Below, in pieces: positions 52,733-64,000 of a DNA stretch of 64,000 nt (positions within the stretch are counted from its first letter, which is position 1; each line of letters begins with the position of its first letter). This stretch comes from Malachius bipustulatus (lineage: Eukaryota; Arthropoda; Insecta; Coleoptera; Melyridae). A program made the position numbers and the translations under genes. The notes under the pieces are model-generated. The model was not told the origin of the DNA. It ran no database searches and saw only the letters and a program-made list of their open reading frames with translations. The DNA is taken from positions 248,001-312,000 of the forward strand of contig CAJUUM010000032.1 of the NCBI GenBank assembly GCA_910589415.1, given 5' to 3'.

Positions 52733-52847
52733 TAGTGTGCTGTCAAATGCGTCCTCTGCAAACCGGTGACGCGCATGAGCGAACTGACGGGATTCTTACT
52801 GTCCCTACTCACACATCTCAAAGTCGTGGACCATTGTTCGAGCTGGT

Positions 52848-52883
<36 letters not shown>

Positions 52884-53400
52884 TAGTGCGCTGTCAAATG
52901 CCTCGTCATCCAAGTAGTGACGCGCCAAGGTAACGAAGTTGGAAGGCGCGGGCGAACGGCGGGAGTAACTATGAGTCTCTTAGTAGTGTGCTGTCAAATG
53001 CGTCCTCTACAAACCGGTGACGCGCATGAACGGACTGACGGGATTCCCACTGTCCCTACCCACACATCTCGAAGTCGTGGACCATTGTTCGAGCTGGTGC
53101 GGGTAAACGGCGGGAGTAACAATGACTCTCTTAATAGTGCGCTGTCAAATGCGTCCTCTACAAACCGGTGACGCGCATGAACGGACTGACGGGATTCCCA
53201 CTGTCCCTACCCACACATCTAAAAGTCGTGGACCATTGTTCGAGCTGGTGCGGGTAAACGGCGGGAGTAGCTATGACTCTCTTAATAGTGTGCTGTCAAA
53301 TGCGTCCTCTGCAAATCGGTGACGCGCATGAACGGACTGACGGGATTCCCACTGTCCCTACCCACACATCTCAAAGTCGTGGACATTTTTTCGAGATGAA

Positions 53401-53436
<36 letters not shown>

Positions 53437-53551
53437 TAGTAAGCTGTTAAATGCGTCCTCTGCAAATCGGTGACGCGCATGAGCGGACTGACGGGATTCT
53501 TACTGTCCCTACCCACACATCTCAAAGTCGTGGACCATTGTTCGAGCTGGT

Positions 53552-53587
<36 letters not shown>

Positions 53588-53853
53588 TAGTGCGCTGTCA
53601 AATGCGTCCTCTACAAACCGGTGACGCGCATGAACGGACTGACGGGATTCCCACTGTCCCTACCCACACATCTCAAAGTCGTGGACCATTGTTCGAGCTG
53701 GTGCGGGTAAACGGCGGGAGTAGCTATGACTCTCTTAATAGTGTGCTGTCAAATGCGTCCTCTGCAAACCGGTGACGTGCATGAACGGACTGACGGGATT
53801 CCCACTGTCCCTACCCACCCATCTGAAAGTCGTGGACCATTTTTCGAGCTGGT

Positions 53854-53886
<33 letters not shown>

Positions 53887-54027
53887 AAATAGTGTGCTGT
53901 CAAATGCGTCCTCTGCAAACCGGTGACGCGCATGAACGGACTGACGGAATTTCCACTATCCCTACCCACACATCTCAAAGTCGTGGACCATTGTTCGAGC
54001 TGGCGTGAGTGAACGGCGGGAGTGACT
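49551..54027 (+). repeat. 4477-bp higher-order repeat, copy D1
   Basis: This is a complete 4477-bp unit bounded by SR units at 49551 and 54028. It matches 8259-12735 at a constant offset of 41292. Private variants include gactgactgaatcccc at about 50,018 and gctgttaaatgcg at about 53,444. The two homologous blocks are separated by about 25 kb of differently organised array. Confidence 0.86.
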
Positions 54028-54255
54028 ATGACTCTCTTAATAGTGTGCTGTCAAATGCGTCGTCATCCAACTGGTGACGCGCCGAGGTAACGAGCTTGGA
54101 AGGCGCGGGCGAACGGCGGGAGTAACTTCGAGTCTCTTAATAGTGTGCTGTCAAATGCATCCTCTGCAAACCGGTGACGCGCATGAGCGGACTGACGGGA
54201 TTCCCACTGTCCCTACCCACACATCTCAAAGTCGTGGACCATTGTTCGAGCTGGT

Positions 54256-54291
<36 letters not shown>

Positions 54292-54708
54292 TAGTGTGCT
54301 GTCAAATGCGTCCTCTGCAAACCGGTGACGCGCATGAACGGACTGACGGGATTCCCACTGTCCCTACCCACTAATCTCAAAGTCGTGGACATTTGTTCGA
54401 GATGAAGCGGGTAAACGACGGGAGTAACTATGACTCTCTTAATAGTGTGCTGTCAAATGCGTCCTCTGCAAACCGGTGACGCGCATGAGCGGACTGACGG
54501 AATCCCCACTGTCCCTACTCACACATCTCAAAGTCGTGGACCATTGTTCGAGCTGGTGCGGGTAAACGGCTGGAGTAACTATGACTCTCTTAATAGTGCG
54601 CTGTCAAATGCGTCCTCTGCAAACCGGTGACGCGCATGAACGGACTGACGGGATTCTTACTGTCCCTACCCACACATCTCAAAGTCGTGGACCATTGTTC
54701 GAGCTGGT

Positions 54709-54744
<36 letters not shown>

Positions 54745-54859
54745 TAGAGTGCTGTCAAATGCGTCCTCTGCAAACCGGTGACGCGCATGAGCGGACTGAC
54801 GGGATTCTTACTGTCCCTACCCACACATCTCAAAGTCGTGGACCATTGTTCGAGCTGGT

Positions 54860-54895
<36 letters not shown>

Positions 54896-55261
54896 TAGAG
54901 CGCTGTCAAATGCCTCGTCATCCAAGTGGTGACGCGCCAAGGTAACGAAGTTGGAAGGCGCGTGCGAACGGCGGGAGTAACTATGAGTCTCTTAGTAGTG
55001 TGCTGTCAAATGCGTCCTCTACAAACCGGTGACGCGCATGAACGGACTGACAGGATTCCCACTGTCCCTACCCACACATCTCAAAGTCGTGGACCATTGT
55101 TCGAGCTGGCGTGGGTGAACGGCGGGAGAAACTATGACTCTCTTAATAGTGTGCTGTCAAATGCATCCTCTGCAAACCGGTGACGCGCATGAGCGGACTG
55201 ACGGAATTCCCACTGTCCCTACCCACTAATCTCAAAGTCGTGGACATTTGTTCGAGATGAA

Positions 55262-55297
<36 letters not shown>

Positions 55298-55412
55298 TAG
55301 TGTGCTGTCAAATGCGTCCTCTGCAAACCGGTGACGCGCATGAGCGGACTGACGGAATCCCAACTGTCCCTACCCACACATCTCAAAGTCGTGGACCATT
55401 GTTCGAGCTGGT

Positions 55413-55448
<36 letters not shown>

Positions 55449-55563
55449 TAGTGTGCTGTCAAATGCGTCCTCTGCAAACCGGTGACGCGCATGAGCGGAC
55501 TGACGGGATTCTTACTGTCCCTACCCACACATCTCAAAGTCGTGGACCATTGTTCGAGCTGGT

Positions 55564-55599
<36 letters not shown>

Positions 55600-55813
55600 T
55601 AGTGCGCTGTCAAATGCCTCGTCATCCAAGTGGTGACGCGCCAAGGTAACGAAGTTGGAAGGCGCGGGCGAACGGCGAGAGTAACTATGAGTCTCTTAGT
55701 AGTGTGCTGTCAAATGCGTCCTCTAAAACCGGTGACGCGCATGAACGGACTGACGGGATTCCCACTGTCCCTACCCACCCATCTCAAAGTCGTGGACCAT
55801 TGTTCGAGCTGGT

Positions 55814-55849
<36 letters not shown>

Positions 55850-56215
55850 TAATGTGCTGTCAAATGCGTCCTATGCAAACCGATGACGCGCATGAAAGGA
55901 CTGACGGGATTCTCACTGTCCCTACCCACACATCTCAAAGTCGTGGACCATTGTTCGAGCTGGCGTGGGTGAACGGCGGGAGTGACTATGACTCTCTTAA
56001 TAGTGTGCTGTCAAATGCGTCGTCATCCAACTGGTGACGCGCCGAGGTAACGGGCTTGGAAGGCGCGGGCGAACGGCGAGAATAACTTCGAGTCTCTTAA
56101 TAGTGTGCTGTCAAATGCATCCTCTGCAAATCGGTGACGCGCATGAGCGGACTGACGGGATTCCCACTGTCCCTACCCACACATCTCAAAGTCGTGGACA
56201 TTTGTTCGAGATGAA

Positions 56216-56251
<36 letters not shown>

Positions 56252-56366
56252 TAGTGTGCTGTCAAATGCGTCCTCTGCAAACCGGTGACGCGCATGAACG
56301 GACTGACGGGATTCCCACTGTCCCTACCCACTAATCTCAAAGTCGTGGACATTTGTTCGAGATGAA

Positions 56367-56402
<36 letters not shown>

Positions 56403-56668
56403 TAGTGCACTGTCAAATGCGTCCTCTGCAAACTGGTGACGCGCATGAACGGACTGACGGGATTCCCACTGTCCCTACCCACTAATCTCAAAGTCGTGGA
56501 CATTTGTTCGAGATGAAGCGGGTAAACGACGGGAGTAACTATGACTCTCTTAATAGTGTGCTGTCAAATGCGTCCTCTGCAAACCGGTGACGCGCATGAG
56601 CGGACTGACGGAATCCCCACTGTCCCTACTCACACATCTCAAAGTCGTGGACCATTGTTCGAGCTGGT

Positions 56669-56704
<36 letters not shown>

Positions 56705-56970
56705 TAGTGTGCTGTCAAATGCGTCCTCTGCAAACCGGTGACGCGCATGAACGGACTGACGGGATTCCCACTGTCCCTACCCACTAATCTCAAAGTCGTG
56801 GACATTTGTTCGAGATGAAGCGGGTAAACGACGGGAGTTACTATGACTCTCTTAATAGTGTGCTGTCAAATGCGTCCTCTGCAAACCGGTGACGCGCATG
56901 AGCGGACTGACGGAATCCCCACTGTCCCTACTCACACATCTCAAAGTCGTGGACCATTGTTCGAGCTGGT

Positions 56971-57006
<36 letters not shown>

Positions 57007-57121
57007 TAGTGCGCTGTCAAATGCGTCCTCTGCAAACCGGTGACGCGCATGAACGGACTGACGGGATTCCCACTGTCCCTACCCACACATCTCAAAGTCG
57101 TGGACCATTGTTCGAGCTGGT

Positions 57122-57157
<36 letters not shown>

Positions 57158-57272
57158 TAGTGTGCTGTCAAATGCGTCCTCTGCAAACCGGTGACGCGCA
57201 TGAGCGAACTGACGGGATTCTTACTGTCCCTACCCACACATCTCAAAGTCGTGGACCATTGTTCGAGCTGGT

Positions 57273-57305
<33 letters not shown>

Positions 57306-57825
57306 CAATAGTGCGCTGTCAAATGCCTCGTCATCCAAGTAGTGACGCGCCAAGGTAACGAAGTTGGAAGGCGCGGGCGAACGGCGGGAGTAACTATGAG
57401 TCTCTTAGTAGTGTGCTGTCAAATGCGTCCTCTACAAACCGGTGACGCGCATGAACGGACTGACGGGATTCCCACTGTCCCTACCCACACATCTCAAAGT
57501 CGTGGACCATTGTTCGAGCTGGTGCGGGTAAACGGCGGGAGTAACAATGACTCTCTTAATAGTGCGCTGTCAAATGCGTCCTCTGCAAACCGGTGACGCG
57601 CATGAACGGACTGACGAGATTCCCACTGTCCCTACCCACACATCTCAAAGTCGTGGACCATTGTTCGAGCTGGTGCGGGTAAACGGCGGGAGTAACTATG
57701 ACCCTCCTAATAGTGTGCTGTCAAATGCGTCCTCTGCAAACCGGTGACGCGCATGAGCGGACTGACGGGATTCTTACTGTCCCTACCCACACATCTCAGA
57801 GTCGTGGACCATTGTTCGAGCTGGT

Positions 57826-57861
<36 letters not shown>

Positions 57862-58378
57862 TAGTGTGCTGTCAAATGCGTCCTCTGCAAACCGGTGACG
57901 TGCATGAACGGACTGACGGGATTCCCACTGTCCCTACCCACCCATCTGAAAGTCGTGGACCATTTTTCGAGCTGGTGCGGGTAAACAGCGGGAGTAACTA
58001 TGACTCTCTTAATAGTGTGCTGTCAAATGCGTCCTCTGCAAACCGGTGACGCGCATGAACGGACTGACGGAATTTCCACTATCCCTACCCACACATCTCA
58101 AAGTCGTGGACCATTGTTCGAGCTGGCGTGGGTGAACGGCGGGAGTGACTATGACTCTCTTAATAGTGTGCTGTCAAATGCGTCGTCATCCAAGTAGTGA
58201 CGCGCCGAGGTAACGGGCTTGGAAGGCGCGGGCGAACGGCGGGAGTAACTTCGAGTCTCTTAATAGTGTGCTGTCAAATGCATCCTCTGCAAACCGGTGA
58301 CGCGCATGAGCGGACTGACGGGATTCCCACTGTCCCTACCCACACATCTCAAAGTCGTGGACCATTGTTCGAGCTGGT

Positions 58379-58414
<36 letters not shown>

Positions 58415-58931
58415 TAGTGTGCTGTCAAATGCGTCCTCTGCAAACCGGTGACGCGCATGAGCGGACTGACGGGATTTTTACTGTCCCTACCCACACATCT
58501 CAAAGTCGTGGACCATTGTTCGAGCTGGTGCGGGTAAACGGCGGGAGTAACTATGACCCTCTTAATAGTGCGCTGTCAAATGCCTCGTCATCCAAGTGGT
58601 GACGCGCCAAGGTAACGAAGTTGGAAGGCGCGGGCGAACGGCGGGAGTAACTATGAGTCTCTTAGTAGTGTGCTGTCAAATGCGTCCTCTACAAACCGGT
58701 GACGCGCATGAACGGACTGACGGGATTCCCACTGTCCCTACCCACACATCTCAAAGTCGTGGACCATTGTTCGAGCTGGCGTGGGTGAACGGCGGGAGAA
58801 ACTATGAATCTCTTAATAGTGTGCTGTCAAATGCATCCTCTGCAAACCGGTGACGCGCATGAGCGGACTGACGGAATTCCCAATGTCCCTACCCACTAAT
58901 CTCAAAGTCGTGGACATTTGTTCGAGATGAA

Positions 58932-58967
<36 letters not shown>

Positions 58968-59082
58968 TAGTGTGCTGTCAAATGCGTCCTCTGCAAACCG
59001 GTGACGCGCATGAGCGGACTGACGGAATCCCCACTGTCCCTACCCACACATCTCAAAGTCGTGGACCATTGTTCGAGCTGGT

Positions 59083-59118
<36 letters not shown>

Positions 59119-59484
59119 TAGTGTGCTGTCAAATGCGTCCTCTGCAAACCGGTGACGCGCATGAGCGGACTGACAGGATTCTTACTGTCCCTACCCACAC
59201 ATCTCAAAGTCGTGGACCATTGTTCGAGCTGGTGCGGGTAAACGGCGGAAGTAACTATGACTCTCTTAATAGTGCGCTGTCAAATGCCTCGTCATCCAAG
59301 TGGTGACGCGCCAAGGTAACGAAGTTGGAAGGCGCGGGCGAACGGCGGGAGTAACTATGAGTCTCTTAGTAGTGTGCTGTCAAATGCGTCCTCTACAAAC
59401 CGGTGACGCGCATGAACGGACTGACGGGATTCCCACTGTCCCTACCCACCCATCTCAAAGTCGTGGACATTTGTTCGAGATGAA

Positions 59485-59520
<36 letters not shown>

Positions 59521-59635
59521 TAGTGTGCTTTCAAATGCGTCCTCTGCAAACCGGTGACGCGCATGAACGGACTGACGGGATTCCCACTGTCCCTACCCAC
59601 TAATCTCAAAGTCGTGGACATTTGTTCGAGATGAA

Positions 59636-59671
<36 letters not shown>

Positions 59672-59786
59672 TAGTGTGCTGTCAAATGCGTCCTCTGCAA
59701 ACCGGTGACGCGCATGAGCGGACTGACGGAATCCCCACTGTCCCTACCCACACATCTCAAAGTCGTGGACCATTGTTCGAGCTAAT

Positions 59787-59822
<36 letters not shown>

Positions 59823-59937
59823 TAGTGCGCTGTCAAATGCGTCCTCTGCAAACCGGTGACGCGCATGAACGGACTGACGGGATTCCCACTGTCCCTACCC
59901 ACACATCTCAAAGTCGTGGACCATTGTTCGAGCTGGT

Positions 59938-59973
<36 letters not shown>

Positions 59974-60239
59974 TAGTGTGCTGTCAAATGCGTCCTCTGC
60001 AAACCGGTGACGCGCATGAACGGACTGACGGGATTCCCACTGTCCCTACCCACTAATCTCAAAGTCGTGGACATTTGTTCGAGATGAAGCGGGTAAACGG
60101 CGGGAGTAATCATGACTCTCTTAATAGTGTGCTGTCAAATGCGTCCTCTGCAAACCGGTGACGCGCATGACCGAACTGACGGGATTCTTACTGTCCCTAC
60201 CCACACATCTCAAAGTCGTGGACCATTGTTCGAGCTGGT

Positions 60240-60275
<36 letters not shown>

Positions 60276-60490
60276 TAGTGCGCTGTCAAATGCCTTGTCA
60301 TCCAAGTAGTGACGCGCCAAGGTAACGAAGTTGGAAGGCGCGGGCGAACGGCGGGAGTAACTATGAGTCTCTTAGTAGTGTGCTGTCAAATGCGTCCTCT
60401 ACAAACCGGTGACGCGCATGAACGGACTGACGGGATTCCCACTGTCCCTACCTACACATCTCAAAGTCGTGGACCATTGTTCGAGCTGGT

Positions 60491-60526
<36 letters not shown>

Positions 60527-60792
60527 TAGTGTGCTGTCAAATGCGTCCTCTGCAAACCGGTGACGCGCATGAGCGGACTGACGGGATTCTTACTGTCCCT
60601 ACCTACACATCTCAGAGTCGTGGACCATTGTTCGAGCTGGTGCGGGTGAACGGCGGGAGTAACTATGACTCTCTTAATAGTGTGCTGTCAAATGCCTCCT
60701 CTGCAAACCGGTGACGTGCATGAACGGACTGACGGGATTCCCACTGTCCCTACCCACCCATCTGAAAGTCGTGGACCATTTTTCGAGCTAGT

Positions 60793-60828
<36 letters not shown>

Positions 60829-61198
60829 TAGTGTGCTGTCAAATGCGTCCTCTGCAAACCGGTGACGTGCATGAACGTACTGACGGAATTTCCACTATCC
60901 CTACCCACACATCTCAAAGTCGTGAACCATTGTTCGAGCTGGCGTGGGTGAACGGCGGGAGTGACTATGACTCTCTTAATAGTGTGCTGTCAAATGCGTC
61001 GTCATCCAAGTGGTGACGCGCCGAGGTAACGGGCTTGGAAGGCGCGGGCGAACGGCGGGAGTAACTTCGAGTCTCTTAATAGTGTGCTGTCAAATGCATC
61101 CTCTGCAAACCGGTGACGCGCATGAGCGGACTGACGGGATTCTCACTATCCCTACCCACACATCTCAAAGTCGTGGACCATTTTTCGAGCTGGTGCGT

Positions 61199-61230
<32 letters not shown>

Positions 61231-61496
61231 TAGTGTGCTGTCAAATTCGTCCTCTGCAAACCGGTGACGCGCATGAACGGACTGACGGGATTCCCACTGT
61301 CCCTACCCACTAATCTCAAAGTCGTGGACATTTGTTCGAGATGAAGCGGGTAAACGGCGGGAGTAACTGTGACTCTCTTAATAGTGTGCTGTCAATAGCG
61401 TCCTCTGCAAATCGGTGACGCGCATGAGCGGACTGACGGGATTCTTACTGTCCCTACTCACACATCTCAAAGTCGTGGACCATTGTTCGAGCTGGT

Positions 61497-61532
<36 letters not shown>

Positions 61533-61747
61533 TAGTGCGCTGTCAAATGCCTCGTCATCCAAGTGGTGACGCGCCAAGGTAACGAAGTTGGAATGCGCGG
61601 GCGAACGGCGGGAGTAACTATGAGTCTCTTAATAGTGTGCTGTCAAATGCGTCCTCTACAAACCGGTGACGCGCATGAACGGACTGACGGGATTCCCACT
61701 GTCCCTACCCACCCATCTGAAAGTCGTGGACCATTGTTCGAGCTGGT

Positions 61748-61783
<36 letters not shown>

Positions 61784-61870
61784 CAGTGTGCTGTCAAATG
61801 CGTCCTCTGCAAACCGGTGACGCGCATGAGCGGACTGACGGAATCCCCACTGTCCCTACCCACACATCTC
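54028..61870 (+). repeat. Block C2, rearranged copy of C1
   Basis: It follows C1 with stepwise offsets as described under C1. Compared with C1 it lacks 1106 bp, has only one copy of the 1459-bp segment and keeps one monomer at 57547 that C1 lacks there. Rare shared changes, such as gagagtaac in the SQ unit at about 26,052 and 55,676, confirm common descent. Confidence 0.82.
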
Positions 61871-62049
61871 AAAGTCGTGGACCATTGTTCGAGCTGGCGT
61901 GAGTGAACGGCGGGAGTGACTATGACTCTCTTAATAGTGTGCTGTCAAATGCGTCCTCTGCAAACCGGTGACGCGCATGAACGGACTGACGGGATTCCCA
62001 CTGTCCCTACCCACTAATCTCAAAGTCGTGGACATTTGTTCGAGATGAA

Positions 62050-62071
<22 letters not shown>
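56389..62071 (+). repeat. 5683-bp higher-order repeat, copy 1
   Basis: Thirty-three long plus seven short units. The sequence from 56389 recurs from 62072. The rare string agtgcactgtc with gcaaactggtgacg is found at both starts (about 56,405 and 62,088), and gacgagattccc with gaccctcctaat is found in both (about 57,613 and 63,296). Confidence 0.85.
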
Positions 62072-62085
<14 letters not shown>

Positions 62086-62351
62086 TAGTGCACTGTCAAA
62101 TGCGTCCTCTGCAAACTGGTGACGCGCATGAACGGACTGACGGGATTCCCACTGTCCCTACCCACTAATCTCAAAGTCGTGGACATTTGTTCGAGATGAA
62201 GCGGGTAAACGACGGGAGTAACTATGACTCTCTTAATAGTGTGCTGTCAAATGCGTCCTCTGCAAACCGGTGACGCGCATGAGCGGACTGACGGAATCCC
62301 CACTGTCCCTACTCACACATCTCAAAGTCGTGGACCATTGTTCGAGCTGGT

Positions 62352-62387
<36 letters not shown>

Positions 62388-62653
62388 TAGTGTGCTGTCA
62401 AATGCGTCCTCTGCAAACCGGTGACGCGCATGAACGGACTGACGGGATTCCCACTGTCCCTACCCACTAATCTCAAAGTCGTGGACATTTGTTCGAGATG
62501 AAGCGGGTAAACGACGGGAGTTACTATGACTCTCTTAATAGTGTGCTGTCAAATGCGTCCTCTGCAAACCGGTGACGCGCATGAGCGGACTGACGGAATC
62601 CCCACTGTCCCTACTCACACATCTCAAAGTCGTGGACCATTGTTCGAGCTGGT

Positions 62654-62689
<36 letters not shown>

Positions 62690-62804
62690 TAGTGCGCTGT
62701 CAAATGCGTCCTCTGCAAACCGGTGACGCGCATGAACGGACTGACGGGATTCCCACTGTCCCTACCCACACATCTCAAAGTCGTGGACCATTGTTCGAGC
62801 TGGT

Positions 62805-62840
<36 letters not shown>

Positions 62841-63508
62841 TAGTGTGCTGTCAAATGCGTCCTCTGCAAACCGGTGACGCGCATGAGCGAACTGACGGGA
62901 TTCTTACTGTCCCTACCCACACATCTCAAAGTCGTGGACCATTGTTCGAGCTGGTGCGGGTAAACGGCGGGAGGAACTATGACTCTCTCAATAGTGCGCT
63001 GTCAAATGCCTCGTCATCCAAGTAGTGACGCGCCAAGGTAACGAAGTTGGAAGGCGCGGGCGAACGGCGGGAGTAACTATGAGTCTCTTAGTAGTGTGCT
63101 GTCAAATGCGTCCTCTACAAACCGGTGACGCGCATGAACGGACTGACGGGATTCCCACTGTCCCTACCCACACATCTCAAAGTCGTGGACCATTGTTCGA
63201 GCTGGTGCGGGTAAACGGCGGGAGTAACAATGACTCTCTTAATAGTGCGCTGTCAAATGCGTCCTCTGCAAACCGGTGACGCGCATGAACGGACTGACGA
63301 GATTCCCACTGTCCCTACCCACACATCTCAAAGTCGTGGACCATTGTTCGAGCTGGTGCGGGTAAACGGCGGGAGTAACTATGACCCTCCTAATAGTGTG
63401 CTGTCAAATGCGTCCTCTGCAAACCGGTGACGCGCATGAGCGGACTGACGGGATTCTTACTGTCCCTACCCACACATCTCAGAGTCGTGGACCATTGTTC
63501 GAGCTGGT

Positions 63509-63544
<36 letters not shown>

Positions 63545-64000
63545 TAGTGTGCTGTCAAATGCGTCCTCTGCAAACCGGTGACGTGCATGAACGGACTGAC
63601 GGGATTGCCACTGTCCCTACCCACCCATCTGAAAGTCGTGGACCATTTTTCGAGCTGGTGCGGGTAAACAGCGGGAGTAACTATGACTCTCTTAATAGTG
63701 TGCTGTCAAATGCGTCCTCTGCAAACCGGTGACGCGCATGAACGGACTGACGGAATTTCCACTATCCCTACCCACACATCTCAAAGTCGTGGACCATTGT
63801 TCGAGCTGGCGTGGGTGAACGGCGGGAGTGACTATGACTCTCTTAATAGTGTGCTGTCAAATGCGTCGTCATCCAAGTAGTGACGCGCCGAGGTAACGGG
63901 CTTGGAAGGCGCGGGCGAACGGCGGGAGTAACTTCGAGTCTCTTAATAGTGTGCTGTCAAATGCATCCTCTGCAAACCGGTGACGCGCATGAGCGGACTG
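62072..64000 (+). repeat. 5683-bp higher-order repeat, copy 2 (cut by window end)
   Basis: This matches 56389-58317. Private changes include cgggaggaactatg at about 62,969 and gggattgccactg at about 63,601. The array continues past the window end within a monomer. Confidence 0.85.

Larger units (their letters stand above)
1..64000 (+). repeat. 28S rRNA-derived satellite array, 151-bp and 100-bp monomers
   Basis: The window is head-to-tail copies of one unit. The core gtaactatgactctctta recurs every 151 bp, or every 100 bp in the short variant, from the first base to the last. Long units differ from each other mostly by a few substitutions; insertions and deletions are rare and usually 1 bp. 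Each unit reads, in rRNA sense, as a degenerate piece of 28S domain IV (helices 68-72 region): a tcaaagt...tgaagcgggtaaacggcgggag left part, the helix 69 loop core, a caaatgc...gtgacgcgcatgaa middle, and a gattcccactgtccctac right part. As I recall the 28S gene, the matching stretch is about 140 nt; the extra length lies in the left arm and just after TTAA. No unique DNA over 100 bp interrupts the array. The repeat call is near certain; the 28S origin is strongly supported but rests on remembered rRNA sequence. Confidence 0.97.

Noticed and set aside
1..64000. CRISPR array
   Set aside because: There are no short direct repeats separated by unique spacers; the whole 151-bp unit repeats, and the variable sites are scattered substitutions.
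1..64000. Functional 28S rRNA genes or rDNA units
   Set aside because: Only about 140 nt of 28S is represented, degenerate and with an insertion after TTAA; no 18S, 5.8S, ITS or remaining 28S is present.
1..64000. R2 or R1 retrotransposon copies
   Set aside because: Only target-side sequence is seen; there is no reverse transcriptase frame, no element 3' end and no poly(A) or variable 5' truncation junction.
1..64000. Previously undescribed multi-gene system such as defence or biosynthesis
   Set aside because: There is no gene in the window; the unusual biology here is the satellite itself and its origin at the R2/R1 target.

Overview
The whole 64 kb is one tandem repeat array. I find no protein-coding gene, tRNA, intact rRNA gene or mobile element in it. 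The array runs off both ends of the window, so its full size and flanks are unknown. The main monomer is 151 bp. About 67 monomers are a 100-bp variant, which leaves roughly 380 long monomers (an estimate from window length and hand-counted short units). All monomers point the same way.

The monomer is a degenerate copy of the large-subunit (28S) rRNA gene around helices 68-72 of domain IV. In rRNA sense on the + strand it holds the near-universal core around the helix 69 loop (gtaactatgactctctta), then a 28S-like caaatgcctcgtcatc/gtgacgcgcatgaa stretch, then gattcccactgtcccta. This is the 28S segment where the R2 and R1 non-LTR retrotransposons insert and where the homing endonuclease I-PpoI cuts. 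The R1-type target core is intact in nearly every copy. The R2/I-PpoI site is rewritten in every long monomer I inspected, starting immediately after its TTAA. The 100-bp units also carry a 28S piece from further downstream (like gccaagggaacgggcttgg), so the founding fragment was longer than one monomer. All 28S comparisons are from memory.

Organism: nuclear DNA of a eukaryote. The tgaagcg and ccctaccyac variants fit animal 28S better than plant or fungal 28S as I remember them. CpG is not depleted in the monomer (11 observed, about 9.8 expected), which argues against heavy germline CpG methylation.

Layout: 1-8.4 kb is a 4025-bp higher-order repeat (HOR) in nearly two copies, each with an internal 1710-bp duplication. 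8.3-23.3 kb is a 4477-bp HOR family inside a 7092/6790-bp super-repeat. 23.3-34 kb is block C1, with a 1459-bp tandem duplication. 34-48.2 kb is a patchwork of 6287, 1710, 2263 and 2214-bp repeats. 48.2-54.0 kb returns to the 4477-bp family of 8-15 kb. 54.0-64 kb is C2, a rearranged copy of C1 with its own 5683-bp period. Block lengths decompose into 151s and 100s give or take 1 bp, so rearrangement is by in-register unequal exchange. A V-I-SR cassette (two long monomers plus one short) recurs more than 20 times.

The many overlapping 61-87 codon ORFs are by-products: 151 and 100 are both 1 modulo 3, so a reading frame open through one unit meets a stop in the next.
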